A DNA stretch of 64,000 bases from Bittarella massiliensis (ex Durand et al. 2017) (GTDB lineage Bacteria; Bacillota; Clostridia; Oscillospirales; Ruminococcaceae): positions 310,001-374,000 of the forward strand of contig NZ_JABFCL010000001.1 in the NCBI RefSeq assembly GCF_017566145.1, in the 5' to 3' direction. Below are positions 33,859 to 43,295 of this stretch, piece after piece. The translations under genes were made by a program, and so were the position numbers. The notes under the pieces were generated by a model, which saw only the letters and a program-made list of their open reading frames with translations, searched no databases and was not told the origin of the DNA. Each line of letters starts with the position of its first letter. Positions within the stretch are counted from its first letter, which is position 1.

Positions 33859-34872
33859 ATGAACAGAGCAAAGAAGATCGGCTGCGCGGTGATCGCGGGG
33901 GTGCTGGCGTTGGGGCTGGCGGCCTGCGGGCAGGGCCAGGGAGCGAAAGGCGAGACACTGGACTTTTCCAGCGTGGAGGTGAGCGAACTGCGGGTGGACG
34001 AAGCGCCCCGCACCTCCCTGCGGGGACTGGCGGCGTCAACCGACGGCAAGTGCCTCTACGGCGGCTACATCAAGGGCGAGCCCCGGGGCGTCCACAAGCT
34101 GGATGCCGAGACCGGCGAGGAGATCTGGTACTATCAGGACAAGGGTTACACCCAGCCCGGCTTCTGCAAGGGTGTGGCGGCAGATGACCGGGGGTATGTC
34201 TACGTGGGCGTCACCATCTGGGAGCAGCTGGATGAGGCACAGCTGGCCGTGGTTTCCGATGAGACCGGCGAGGAAATCTCCCTCACTCCGATCCGTGTCA
34301 GCGGGAAAGTGGGCACCAACGGTGTGGCCGTCCGCAAGGATGGGGACCGCTATCTGCTCTACCTCATCACCAACTACGACGTCAACCGCATCTACTGCTA
34401 TGACGTCACCGACGTGAACACACCCGTTCCCAACGAGGAGTTTGGCGCCGGCGGCTTTATCGAGCTCTCCGGCCTCACCGGCGGCAGCGCCGAGGCCACC
34501 TGCATCGCCTTTGCCGAGGACGGCAGTTTCTACCTCACGGCCAATCTGGGCGGCGGCAACAAGGGCGACACGGTGCTTCATGTCGCCGCCGACGGGAAAA
34601 AAGTGCTGGGGCAGGCCGCCCTGGGCGAGGCTTACGGGCTCACCCTCCACGGGACCTATGTTTTCGTCTCCACCTATCTGGACGGCACCTCTGCCGTTCA
34701 TGTGCTGGAACGGGACGGGCTGAAAGAGATCGCCCAGGTTGGCAACCTGCCCGACTGCACCCAGTACGCCGGGGTGGCTTTCGCAAACGGCCGGCTCTAC
34801 ATCGCGGACCAGACCTACCAAGAGGGCTCCCGCATCCTGGTCTCCAATGTGATTCCCGAGGCGGGCAAATAG
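33859..34872 (+). CDS. Beta-propeller lipoprotein
   Basis: A 337-residue lipoprotein (MNRAKKIGCAVIAGVLALGL, lipobox LGLAAC, Cys near 23). The rest consists of repeated beta-strand units of the PQQ/SMP-30-like propeller type, for example LRGLAASTDGKCLYGGY, CKGVAADDRGYVYVG, TCIAFAEDGSFYLT and YAGVAFANGRLYIAD. No active-site set is evident; a binding or scaffold role at the outer face of the membrane is inferred. It follows a possible weak promoter (TTGGCG 33767, TATAGG 33789) and ends in a strong terminator shared with the flavodoxin operon on the other strand. Confidence 0.75.
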   Translation: MNRAKKIGCAVIAGVLALGLAACGQGQGAKGETLDFSSVEVSELRVDEAPRTSLRGLAASTDGKCLYGGYIKGEPRGVHKLDAETGEEIWYYQDKGYTQPGFCKGVAADDRGYVYVGVTIWEQLDEAQLAVVSDETGEEISLTPIRVSGKVGTNGVAVRKDGDRYLLYLITNYDVNRIYCYDVTDVNTPVPNEEFGAGGFIELSGLTGGSAEATCIAFAEDGSFYLTANLGGGNKGDTVLHVAADGKKVLGQAALGEAYGLTLHGTYVFVSTYLDGTSAVHVLERDGLKEIAQVGNLPDCTQYAGVAFANGRLYIADQTYQEGSRILVSNVIPEAGK

Positions 34873-34891
34873 GGTGAACTGAAAAAACAGC

Positions 34892-34935
34892 AAAAAGCGG
34901 CTGCCAGCGTGATTTCACGCTGGCAGCCGCTTTTT
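34892..34935. terminator. Bidirectional terminator
   Basis: A perfect 20-bp stem (34892-34911 with 34916-34935) with A and T runs at its ends, between the convergent propeller lipoprotein and flavodoxin genes. Confidence 0.9.
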
Positions 34936-34943
34936 ATCCCAGA

Positions 34944-35444
34944 TCAACTCAAAACAAATGGCGCCGCGGCCCTTTTCAGGCCCTCCAGATCCGCCTCGCC
35001 GGGATGGGACAGCGCCCGGTCGAAGTTGGCGAGCAGCGCCTTGGCCTGCTCCGGCGACTGGGCCTTCATGGCCTCGTAGCGCTTCCGCACTGCCACGGGC
35101 ATTTTCCCCTGGCACATATAGGAGCCCACCACCGCGTTGGAGCAGTCCAAATGGGCGCGTACCTGGGACAGGATCCGGCCAAAGTATTCCTCATCGCCGC
35201 CAAACCCAGCGGTGCCGAACAGGAACACCCGCTTGCCCCGGAGCCCTTCCAGAAAGGCGGCCGAAGTCCCGTCGCAGTCCCCCTTGTCCGTCCAAAAGCC
35301 CGCAAAAACCAGCTCCGCGTCAGCCGCCCATTGACTGGGGCCGCCGCAGTAAACGCAGGCGTCCTTTGGAAGGGCGTCTTTCAGCGCCCCGGCCAGAAGC
35401 GCGGTGTTGCCGGTATTGCTGCTGTATACGATTGCATAGCTCAT
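34944..35444 (-). CDS. Flavodoxin family protein
   Basis: A 166-residue flavodoxin-like protein. The FMN phosphate loop is YSSNTGNT (about residues 7-14), and the second FMN region appears as FLFGTAGFGGDEEYF near residue 74. It should carry FMN and pass electrons at low potential; a partner enzyme is not evident in the window. ATG 35444 follows AAAGGAGG at seven bases. It starts 25 bases after the stop of the GntR-type regulator gene, so both are probably on one transcript from promoter P4. Confidence 0.85.
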   Translation of the reverse strand: MSYAIVYSSNTGNTALLAGALKDALPKDACVYCGGPSQWAADAELVFAGFWTDKGDCDGTSAAFLEGLRGKRVFLFGTAGFGGDEEYFGRILSQVRAHLDCSNAVVGSYMCQGKMPVAVRKRYEAMKAQSPEQAKALLANFDRALSHPGEADLEGLKRAAAPFVLS

Positions 35445-35469
35445 GTAATGGCCTCCTTTCCGGCCCTTG

Positions 35470-36912
35470 TCACCACTCATCCCTCTCCGGCACCAAAATG
35501 TTTTTTGCCTCTTTGATCCCAAGCTGAAGGAGATGGTCCCTGCTGTCTCCCAATTCATACAGCAGCATTTGCTCCAGCTTGCCGCAAAAGCCGGGAATAT
35601 CCTGATTCTCCAGACAGGAGATCAAACCGGCCAAATAGGGCTCAAGCAGCGCGTTGGTGGTTTCCCGGTCCCCCTTCATGCCGCGCAGGGGATTTCCCCA
35701 GAACAGCTGCTGCAGCAATTCTGAATAGACGGTGTGGACCGTTCGATTGGGAATGGAATCTGTGATCAGAGCCAGCACCGTATAGGTCAGCACATCGTAA
35801 TACGGCATACCCTTGATGGCGGAAAGACGCTGTCTCCATAGCCCCATGGAGTCGGGGTCGAGGGAACGGAGGGCCCGCTCCGCCACCGCTCCACAGGACA
35901 GCGCGAAGATTTGTAGGCTTTCCAGCATATCCAAAAGCCGCTGCCGGATGGGCGGCTGTGTGAAGTCGCAATTGTGAATGCTCTCCAGAATGGGAAGAAC
36001 GCGCATACCGTAAGGCCGGTCGGATTTGACCGCTCCAATATTGCACAGCAGGCCCACCGCCCGGCGCACCGTGCGCATAGAGATTTCCTTTTCCTCGGAA
36101 AGCCGTTCCATGGTGGGCAGCAGGCTGCCCGCCGGATAGACGCCGCGGCTGATGGCGATCAACAACTCCATGGCCAGGGAGTAGCAGAGTTGGCCCGGCT
36201 TTTTATAGGAGTTCCAGTAAAATGCGACCTGTTCCTCCGGAGCCGGCAGGGTGACGCGCTCTCGGTAAAACCGATGCAGCGATGCGGACAGGTCGTTTTG
36301 GTAAGAGCAGAGCAGGCTTTGCAGCGCCTGCCAGTCCTTTTCCCGGCACAGCTTCAACGTCTCCTGTACGCGTCGCGCCCCCTCACCCAAAGTGTGCCGG
36401 TATTCGGCAGCGCTAAAAAAAGGAGCCTGGAAGAACAAAAAAAACTGCCGGGCCAGCCGAGTCAGCATCGCATTGCCCAACGACACATATTTTTGTTCAT
36501 AATACTGCCACAGCGCATAGGGCTGTTGGGCATGCTTTTGATAGAGCCGCTCGATCTTGTCAAGGGTCTCCGGCGGCGCATGTTTCAGCCCCAGCCACCA
36601 GATGCGCCCAAACAGTAGCCCAAAGGAGCCGTCCAGGTCCAGCAGGGCGTCCTTCCTGAGCGCGAAAAAGGTCTGAATGTGTTGCTCGATCTCCTCCTCG
36701 GTAAACGAGACAAGAACCCTTGCCCCGACGTTCTTGGCGAGGGAGATGTACCCTTCCCTTTTCAGGCGGCGGTATGCGAGCTGCACCGTATCCACCGACA
36801 CATGGAAATGCTCGCCCACCTCAGCCGTGGCGGGCAGACTGTCCATATACACGAAGGTCCCAAATTGAATTTGTGTAAGCAGGGTGTCGTAGATCATCTG
36901 CTGCAATTCCAT
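35470..36912 (-). CDS. Transcriptional regulator with two GntR-type helix-turn-helix regions
   Basis: A 480-residue regulator. The first GntR winged helix is at about residues 3-70 (LPATAEVGEHFHVSVDTVQL, YRRLKREGYISL). A helical region of about 160 residues follows, then a second GntR-like HTH at about 236-303 (AISRGVYPAGSLLP, EKEISMRTVRRAVGLL), and another helical region. Two DNA-binding units in one chain suggest binding to paired sites. ATG 36912 has no good ribosome site; a TTG at 36924 follows GGGGGG at six bases and may be the true start. Promoter P4 carries the box shared with P1-P3, so this protein is my candidate for the common regulator, including its own control. Confidence 0.8.
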   Translation of the reverse strand: MELQQMIYDTLLTQIQFGTFVYMDSLPATAEVGEHFHVSVDTVQLAYRRLKREGYISLAKNVGARVLVSFTEEEIEQHIQTFFALRKDALLDLDGSFGLLFGRIWWLGLKHAPPETLDKIERLYQKHAQQPYALWQYYEQKYVSLGNAMLTRLARQFFLFFQAPFFSAAEYRHTLGEGARRVQETLKLCREKDWQALQSLLCSYQNDLSASLHRFYRERVTLPAPEEQVAFYWNSYKKPGQLCYSLAMELLIAISRGVYPAGSLLPTMERLSEEKEISMRTVRRAVGLLCNIGAVKSDRPYGMRVLPILESIHNCDFTQPPIRQRLLDMLESLQIFALSCGAVAERALRSLDPDSMGLWRQRLSAIKGMPYYDVLTYTVLALITDSIPNRTVHTVYSELLQQLFWGNPLRGMKGDRETTNALLEPYLAGLISCLENQDIPGFCGKLEQMLLYELGDSRDHLLQLGIKEAKNILVPERDEW

Positions 36913-36948
36913 TTCAGCGCCCAAAATATGCCCCCCTTTCCGGCCGGC

Positions 36949-36974
36949 TGTCCAACAGTCCATTAAAGTATAAC
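36949..36974 (-). promoter_or_regulatory. Promoter P4 with shared +1 box
   Basis: Minus strand extended -10 TGTTATACT (hexamer 36967-36972) with a poor -35, followed by ATGGACTGTTGGACAG (36963 down to 36948). The first eleven bases equal those after P3. Confidence 0.6.
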
Positions 36975-37012
36975 ATTTTTTGCCCCGGATTTCTACAACT
37001 TCACTCAAACGG

Positions 37013-37069
37013 TTGTTGTTTTCGATTTTCTTTGCTATACTATTATAAAATGGTATATGGACTGTTGTC
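37013..37069 (+). promoter_or_regulatory. Promoter P3 with shared +1 box
   Basis: TTGTTG (37013-37018), 17-base spacer, TATACT (37036-37041), then AAATGGTATATGGACTG (37048-37064). It drives the six-gene signalling operon starting at 37189. Confidence 0.7.
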
Positions 37070-37188
37070 GCCGAGAGCCGGTTCGCCCCTTTCAGCGGCA
37101 AGCCTTGCCTTTGACCTCCTGGCTGCCAGCCAACCGTAGCGCAGCCCGCTCTGCTTTGGAACCAGCGGGTATATAAAAGAGGTGTACG

Positions 37189-38886
37189 ATGATGAACAGA
37201 AAGAAGACGATATTGGTCGTGGAGGATCAGGCGGTCAACCGGGAAATCTTGTGCCAGATTCTGGCGGAGGATTATGCCGTGCTGGAAGCGGAGAACGGCC
37301 AGGCGGCGCTAGATATACTCGAGCGGGTTGGAGAAGCCGTCTCCCTCATCCTGCTGGACATCATCATGCCGGTGATGGACGGCTACACCTTTCTGTCCGT
37401 CATTAAGGAAGACCCGACCTTCTCCGCAATCCCCGTCATCGTGACGACTCAGAGCGATGGCGATGCGGATGAAGTGGCCGCCCTTGCCCATGGAGCGACA
37501 GATTTCGTCGCCAAGCCCTACAATCCGCAGATCATCCTGTACCGGGTGGCGAGCATCATCAAATTGCGGGAGACCGCCGCCATGATCAACCTCTACCAGC
37601 ACGACCGTCTGACCGGCCTTTACAGCAAGGAGTATTTCTACCAGCGGATCAAAGAGATCCTCGCCCAGAATCCGAACAGAGACTATGACCTCGTCTGCTC
37701 CAACATCGAAAACTTCAAGTTGATCAACGACGCCTTCGGTATCCCGGCGGCGGACAGGCTCCTCTGTGGCTTTGCGGACCTGTTGCAGAAGAGGATACAG
37801 GACAGAGGAGTTTGCGGGCGGCTGACCGCGGACCGCTTCGCCTGCCTGGTGGAACATCACCGGGAGTATGCCAATGATATGTTCCGAGAGGATCTGGAGC
37901 GAATCAACGCCTTGACCGAGATCAAGAACATCGTGGTGAAATGGGGTGTCTACCCGGTGCGGGAGAACCCCGCCTCGGTGGAGCAGATGTGTGACCGTGC
38001 CCTGCTGACGGCCGAGAGCATCAAAGGGCAGTATGGAACTCACTACGCCGTCTACGACGACACGCTGCGCCGCCGGCTCCAGCGCCAGCAGCAAATCACC
38101 GAGAGTATGGAGAACGCCCTGGAACAGAAGCAGTTCGAGATCTATCTGCAGCCCAAGTACCGGGTCAGGGACGGTGCTTTGATCGGCGCCGAGGCGCTGG
38201 TGCGGTGGAACCATCCGGAATGGGGGCTCCAGTCCCCGGCCGAATTCATCCCCCTGTTTGAAAAAAACGGCTTTATCACGAGGCTGGATCAATATGTGTG
38301 GGACGCTGCTAGCGCTCTTATGCGGGAATGGAACGGCAGAGGGCTCCCACCCCTCCCCATCTCAGTCAACGTCTCCCGGGCGGACATCTTCCACGCAGAC
38401 CTCACCAATGTGCTGCTGGAAACGGTCAAGCGGCATGGGCTGGAGCCGGAGCGGCTGCACCTGGAAATCACCGAAAGCGCCTACGCCGAGGCGCCGGACC
38501 AGATCATTGAAACGGCCGGCCGCCTGCGATCCCTCGGCTTTGTGATCGAGATGGACGATTTCGGAAGCGGATACTCCTCCCTCAATATGCTCAGCAGGCT
38601 GCCGGTGGATATTCTGAAGCTGGACATGAAGTTTTTGCAGAGCGAGATCGAGATGTCCGGCGACGAAGGGATCATCCGATTTATCATGCAGCTGGCCCAC
38701 TACATGAAGCTGGGGGTCGTGGCGGAGGGCGTGGAGACGGAAACCCAGCTTCTCCACCTGCGGGCCATCGGCTGCGACTGTGTGCAGGGGTATTACTTTG
38801 CCCGGCCCATGCCGGTGCGGGAATTTGAGGCTCTGATGGAAAAGGCCCTATCGGCCCTGAATTCGGAAGAAAAGGTGGGGGTCTGA
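37189..38886 (+). CDS. Response regulator with degenerate GGDEF and EAL domains
   Basis: A 565-residue protein, likely a phosphorylation-controlled c-di-GMP phosphodiesterase. The receiver domain (1-125) has its aspartate in LLDIIMPVMDG. The GGDEF domain (about 135-295) is degenerate: the signature position reads LTADRF, so it should not make c-di-GMP. The EAL domain (about 310-550) keeps AEALVRW, EITESA, DDFGSGYSSL, LKLDMKF and EGVE, consistent with activity. ATG 37189 follows AGAGG. It heads a tightly packed operon of six genes. Confidence 0.9.
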   Translation: MMNRKKTILVVEDQAVNREILCQILAEDYAVLEAENGQAALDILERVGEAVSLILLDIIMPVMDGYTFLSVIKEDPTFSAIPVIVTTQSDGDADEVAALAHGATDFVAKPYNPQIILYRVASIIKLRETAAMINLYQHDRLTGLYSKEYFYQRIKEILAQNPNRDYDLVCSNIENFKLINDAFGIPAADRLLCGFADLLQKRIQDRGVCGRLTADRFACLVEHHREYANDMFREDLERINALTEIKNIVVKWGVYPVRENPASVEQMCDRALLTAESIKGQYGTHYAVYDDTLRRRLQRQQQITESMENALEQKQFEIYLQPKYRVRDGALIGAEALVRWNHPEWGLQSPAEFIPLFEKNGFITRLDQYVWDAASALMREWNGRGLPPLPISVNVSRADIFHADLTNVLLETVKRHGLEPERLHLEITESAYAEAPDQIIETAGRLRSLGFVIEMDDFGSGYSSLNMLSRLPVDILKLDMKFLQSEIEMSGDEGIIRFIMQLAHYMKLGVVAEGVETETQLLHLRAIGCDCVQGYYFARPMPVREFEALMEKALSALNSEEKVGV

Positions 38887-38888
38887 AC

Positions 38889-39254
38889 ATGCAAAGTATG
38901 AAAAACTGTTTTGAGGAGTACGGCGCAGACTACACAGGGACCATGGAGCGGTTCATGCAAAACGAAGCGCTGTATGTGCGGCTGCTGGGCAAGTTGTTCC
39001 CCAGCGTCGAACTGCGACAGCTGGGAGAGACCCTCATGACCGGCAATCAGGCCGACGCGTTCGACGCTGCCCACACGCTCAAAGGCGTCGCGGGCAATTT
39101 GGGGCTAACCCCGCTGTACGAAGCGGTCTGCGCCATCGTGGAACCGCTGCGCGCCAAGGAGAAGCGGGCGGATTATCCGGCCCTGTTTGATGCCGTGCAG
39201 AAAGAGTTCATGAAAGCGGAGGCGTTCTGGAATGCCCTGAAGGGGGGCGAATGA
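38889..39254 (+). CDS. Histidine phosphotransfer (Hpt) protein
   Basis: A 121-residue single Hpt domain. The phospho-acceptor is H62 in the helix AAHTLKGVAGNLGL. It should carry phosphate between the receivers of the hybrid kinases and the receiver of the upstream EAL protein. Its stop overlaps the start of the next kinase by ATGA (39251-39254), so it is produced in fixed ratio with it. It is the only free Hpt in the window. Confidence 0.9.
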   Translation: MQSMKNCFEEYGADYTGTMERFMQNEALYVRLLGKLFPSVELRQLGETLMTGNQADAFDAAHTLKGVAGNLGLTPLYEAVCAIVEPLRAKEKRADYPALFDAVQKEFMKAEAFWNALKGGE

Positions 39255-42200
39255 GGATGGCGGAGCAGTCTGTTATCTCCATGGATCAGATGAAAGAGAT
39301 TCTCGACAACGCGCCGGTGGCCGTGTTCGTCTGCTCGATCAAGGATCAGGGCCTGCTGTATCGGAACAGCTTGGCAAAGAAACTGTTCCCGGGGGACAAA
39401 TGTTCGGGCGCAACCTGCTACCACATGGCGGGTTTCGAGGAACCATGCCCCTTCTGCCGTATGGGGGAGATGCGCCAGGACGGGTTCGTGACCCGGGAAT
39501 ATTCCCCTTCGGGCAGCGGACGCACCTACCAGCTCAGTGGCAAGCTCATCGACTGGGCGGGCGAAACCGCCCACATCGAATATATCCTGGATATCACGGA
39601 GAAAAAGCAGGAGGCGGAACAGCACCGCAAAAGTGAGGAGGCACTGTTCGAGGCCCACGAGCGGGTGCGGGAGACCCAGCAGGAACTGAACCACTTGGTC
39701 AACTCGATCCCCGGGGGCATCGCCACCTACCAGATAGAGGAAGGCCGGTATAGCCTGACCTATATGTCCGACGGCGTGCCGGCCCTTACCGGCTATACCC
39801 GGGAGGAATATGAGGAGCGGGCCCGCCAGGGGATCTTCGATAATATCTACGAGCCGGACCGGAACCGCGTTGTCCGAATAAGCCAGGCTTTCATAGAAAG
39901 TGGAGAGGTGCTGGATGTGTCCTACCGGGTCCGCCACAAGGATGGCAGCCTGGTCTGGATCCACCTGAACGGGCGGTGCATCAGCTCCACCCGTTTTTAC
40001 GCTGCGTTTACCGGCATGTCGGCGGAAAGCCGCCTGTTTCAGAGCATCGCCAATGAAACGGCGGATGGGATCTATGTAATTGACAAAGAGAACTATGAAC
40101 TGCTGTACGCCAACGAGTCGAAAAGCCTGTTTGCGGGCGGCAAACCCTGCATCGGGCAAACTTGCTACACGGCGCTCCAGGGGAAGGACGCCCCCTGTGA
40201 TTTCTGCGCGCTGAACAGATACGGCGCGGACGGAGAGGAACACGAGATCAGGGTGGATGACAGTGGCCGGGTCTACTCCTCCCGGTTTCGAGAGACCGAC
40301 TGGAACGGCATCCCGGCCCATATTCAATACATCCGAGATGTGACCGATGAGGTCCGGACCCGCCGGGAAAAAGAGCGGCTGGAACTGTACTTTCAGTCCA
40401 TTTTGGAAGCGTTGCCCAGCGGGGTCTGCGTCATGGCGACGCGGCCGGACGGCAGCATGTTCCCGGAGTATATCTCCGAGGGCTTTGCGGCTATGACCCT
40501 GATGACACTGGAAGAATCCTATGCGCTGTACCGCAGGAATGTGTTTGGCGGCGTGCATCCGGACGACATCGAGAGCAACTGGGCAAAGGTACAGGCGTGT
40601 TTGGATCGCGGTGAAGACCACTTTGAGATCGAAGCCCGGTTTTTGTGTGGGGACGGCAGCTATATCTGGGTGAAGGACCATGTGTCTGTCCAAACAGGTG
40701 TGGACGGGATCCAAAGGCTCTACTCCGTCTATACCGACATCAGCGAGACGGTGAAGGAAAACGAGCGTGTCAACCGCCAGTATGAAGACCTGATTTTGGA
40801 GCATTACCACACCCCGGGTGCGGACGAGTTGCTCCTGGGACACTGTAATATCACACAGGGCCAGATAATCCAGGTCAAGGATTTCACCGGAACCAATTGC
40901 TTTGAGGCGCTGGGCAAAGACAGGGAGGGCTTCTTCACCCGGTTGGCCGGCTTCATTGTGGATGAAAAAGAGCGGCAGACATTTCTCGACACCTATCTGA
41001 GGGCCCCTGCGCTGGCCGCCTTTGAGAGAGACGAGACGGAGAAGGTTCAGATCTGCTTTGTGAAGCTGCCGGGACAGAGCGCTGGCCGCTACATACAGAT
41101 CAAGGTAAACATGATTGCGGCGCCGGGAACCGATGACGTGATTGGCGTATTAACGGTAACGGATGTTACGGATAAAACCATGACCGATCGGATTCTGCAA
41201 AAGCTTTCGGTCACCACCCACGATTATATTCTCGACGCCAATCTTTTGGCGGATACTTTCAAAATGCTCAACAGCAACCAAAATGCATATCTGGTGCCGG
41301 AGGCTGCGGGCTGCTATTCCGAGCGGGTCGCCTATATGGCGGAGAATATCGTGCTGGAAAAAGACAGGGCGCGGTATGCCGAAGCGCTGAGAGCGGACAT
41401 GGTCCTACAGCGGTTAAAAGATGAGGATTCCTATACGATAACCTACTCCTTGTCGGATGAAAACGGTGGTGTTCGCACCAAGAACATGACGATGTTCTCC
41501 CTTGACCTGCAGTTGGGACGGGTCGGTCTGGTCTGCACCGACATCACCGACTCGGTGCGGACGCTGGAGGACGCCCTCTTGAGCGCCCAGCAGGCCAACC
41601 GGGCCAAGAGCGATTTTCTCTCCCGGATGAGCCATGAGATTCGCACGCCCTTAAACGCCATCATCGGCATGATGGCCATCGCCGGGGCCCACATCGACGA
41701 GCCTGTGCGGGTGGAGGACTGCTTGACCAAGGCCGTTTTTTCCGCCAAGCACCTGTTGATGATCATCAATGATGTGCTGGATATGAGCAAGATCGACAGC
41801 AACAAAATGGTGTTGCAAAACGAGCCCTTTGACATCTTTGAGGTGGTCAACGGGTACGTCTCCACAGTATTCGCCCAGGCAAAGGCCAAGCAGATCGAGT
41901 TTTCGGAAACCATGGAGGGCTTCGGGGAGCACACAACCTTTGTGGGCGATTCCCTGCGGCTCAACCAAATTTTGCTGAACCTCAGTTCCAACGCAGTGAA
42001 GTTCACACCGCCGGGCGGGAAAGTCCATCTGACGGTCTCCCACCTGGCCTCCAAAAACAAAACGGACATCCTCCGCTTCGCTCTCTCCGATACCGGCATC
42101 GGCATGACCGAGGAGGCCATCGGGCGGATCTTCCAGCCCTTTGAGCAGGCCGATGCCTCCATTGCCGGGCGCTTCGGAGGCACCGGACTGGGCATGTCCA

Positions 42201-43165
42201 TCACCGGCAATCTGGTGGCGCTGCTGGGCGGCATCATCCAGGTGGAGAGCGAGTTGGGCAAGGGCAGTACCTTCACCGTGGACCTGCCCTTCCAAAAAAG
42301 CGACGAAAACATCCAGGAACCGGACTTTGCCAACCTGGGGCTGTCCGCGCTCATTGTGGATGACGAGCAGCAGGTCTGCGAGCAGACGGCCAGCCTGCTG
42401 GAGAAAATCAAAATCCAGGCCGAGTGGCGACTCTCCGGCAACCATGCCCTCGAGAGGCTTTCGGCGCTTCGCCGGGCGGGAACGCCGTTTGACCTGTGCT
42501 TCATCGACTGGAAGATGCCGGACATGGACGGTGTGGAACTGACCCGCCGCATCCGCCGGGAGATCGGCGAGGACATTCCCATTGTGCTGATCTCCGCCTA
42601 CGACATTTCGGAAATCGAGGACGAGGCCCGGGCAGCCGGGGTCAATGGCTTTCTGCCCAAGCCTCTGTACCGCTCCTCGGTCTACAGCGCCGTGCAGAGC
42701 ACCGTACTGAAAAAAAGCGATTCTGCCGCCCCCGTTCCGGAGGATGCGAAGAAGGTTCTGGAGGGGAAAAGTCTGCTGGTGGCGGAGGACAACGAGATCA
42801 ACCAGGAGGTGGCTCGGATGCTGCTGGAGGATCAGGGCGCGAGGGTGCTTTGTGTGGACGACGGCCAGAAGGCGCTGGACACCTTCCTTGCCTCAAAGTC
42901 CGGCGAGTACGACGCCATCCTGATGGATGTGCAGATGCCGGTGATGAACGGCCACCAGGCAGCCCAGCAAATCCGCACGTCGAGCCATCCAGATGCCATG
43001 CGCATCCCGATCATCGCCGTCACCGCCAACGCCTTTTCAGACGATATCTCCGCCGCCCTGGCGGCCGGCATGAACGCCCATGTCAGCAAGCCGCTGAATG
43101 TGGAGCAGCTCTGCCAGGCGCTGGCGGAGCAGATTGGGAAAACAAAGCAGAGAGAAGAAAAGTAG
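39251..43165 (+). CDS. Large multi-PAS hybrid histidine kinase with two receivers
   Basis: A 1304-residue cytoplasmic kinase. At least five PAS-like domains fill residues about 10-770. The first and third carry the cysteine motif (CYHMAGFEEPCPFC near 56 and CYTALQGKDAPCDFC near 304). HisKA has H795 (SHEIRTPLN), followed by HATPase_c (NAVKFTPPGG, DTGIGM, FGGTGLGM) and two receivers with LIDWKMPDMDG and LMDVQMPVMNG. The kinase-receiver part is very close to that of the 23984 kinase, so one is a duplicate of the other with different sensors. Starts at ATG 39251 inside the Hpt stop. Confidence 0.9.
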   Translation: MRMAEQSVISMDQMKEILDNAPVAVFVCSIKDQGLLYRNSLAKKLFPGDKCSGATCYHMAGFEEPCPFCRMGEMRQDGFVTREYSPSGSGRTYQLSGKLIDWAGETAHIEYILDITEKKQEAEQHRKSEEALFEAHERVRETQQELNHLVNSIPGGIATYQIEEGRYSLTYMSDGVPALTGYTREEYEERARQGIFDNIYEPDRNRVVRISQAFIESGEVLDVSYRVRHKDGSLVWIHLNGRCISSTRFYAAFTGMSAESRLFQSIANETADGIYVIDKENYELLYANESKSLFAGGKPCIGQTCYTALQGKDAPCDFCALNRYGADGEEHEIRVDDSGRVYSSRFRETDWNGIPAHIQYIRDVTDEVRTRREKERLELYFQSILEALPSGVCVMATRPDGSMFPEYISEGFAAMTLMTLEESYALYRRNVFGGVHPDDIESNWAKVQACLDRGEDHFEIEARFLCGDGSYIWVKDHVSVQTGVDGIQRLYSVYTDISETVKENERVNRQYEDLILEHYHTPGADELLLGHCNITQGQIIQVKDFTGTNCFEALGKDREGFFTRLAGFIVDEKERQTFLDTYLRAPALAAFERDETEKVQICFVKLPGQSAGRYIQIKVNMIAAPGTDDVIGVLTVTDVTDKTMTDRILQKLSVTTHDYILDANLLADTFKMLNSNQNAYLVPEAAGCYSERVAYMAENIVLEKDRARYAEALRADMVLQRLKDEDSYTITYSLSDENGGVRTKNMTMFSLDLQLGRVGLVCTDITDSVRTLEDALLSAQQANRAKSDFLSRMSHEIRTPLNAIIGMMAIAGAHIDEPVRVEDCLTKAVFSAKHLLMIINDVLDMSKIDSNKMVLQNEPFDIFEVVNGYVSTVFAQAKAKQIEFSETMEGFGEHTTFVGDSLRLNQILLNLSSNAVKFTPPGGKVHLTVSHLASKNKTDILRFALSDTGIGMTEEAIGRIFQPFEQADASIAGRFGGTGLGMSITGNLVALLGGIIQVESELGKGSTFTVDLPFQKSDENIQEPDFANLGLSALIVDDEQQVCEQTASLLEKIKIQAEWRLSGNHALERLSALRRAGTPFDLCFIDWKMPDMDGVELTRRIRREIGEDIPIVLISAYDISEIEDEARAAGVNGFLPKPLYRSSVYSAVQSTVLKKSDSAAPVPEDAKKVLEGKSLLVAEDNEINQEVARMLLEDQGARVLCVDDGQKALDTFLASKSGEYDAILMDVQMPVMNGHQAAQQIRTSSHPDAMRIPIIAVTANAFSDDISAALAAGMNAHVSKPLNVEQLCQALAEQIGKTKQREEK

Positions 43166-43295
43166 CCGTGAAGATGGATCCCGCCGCACAGGTCGCCCCT
43201 CCCGGGCTGCCGGCATCACGCCCTCCGGGAAGACTTCCATCCATGAAAATGTGCCGCTGGGAAAGCCGGCGGCATGGAAAGGCGGGTGAACCAGT

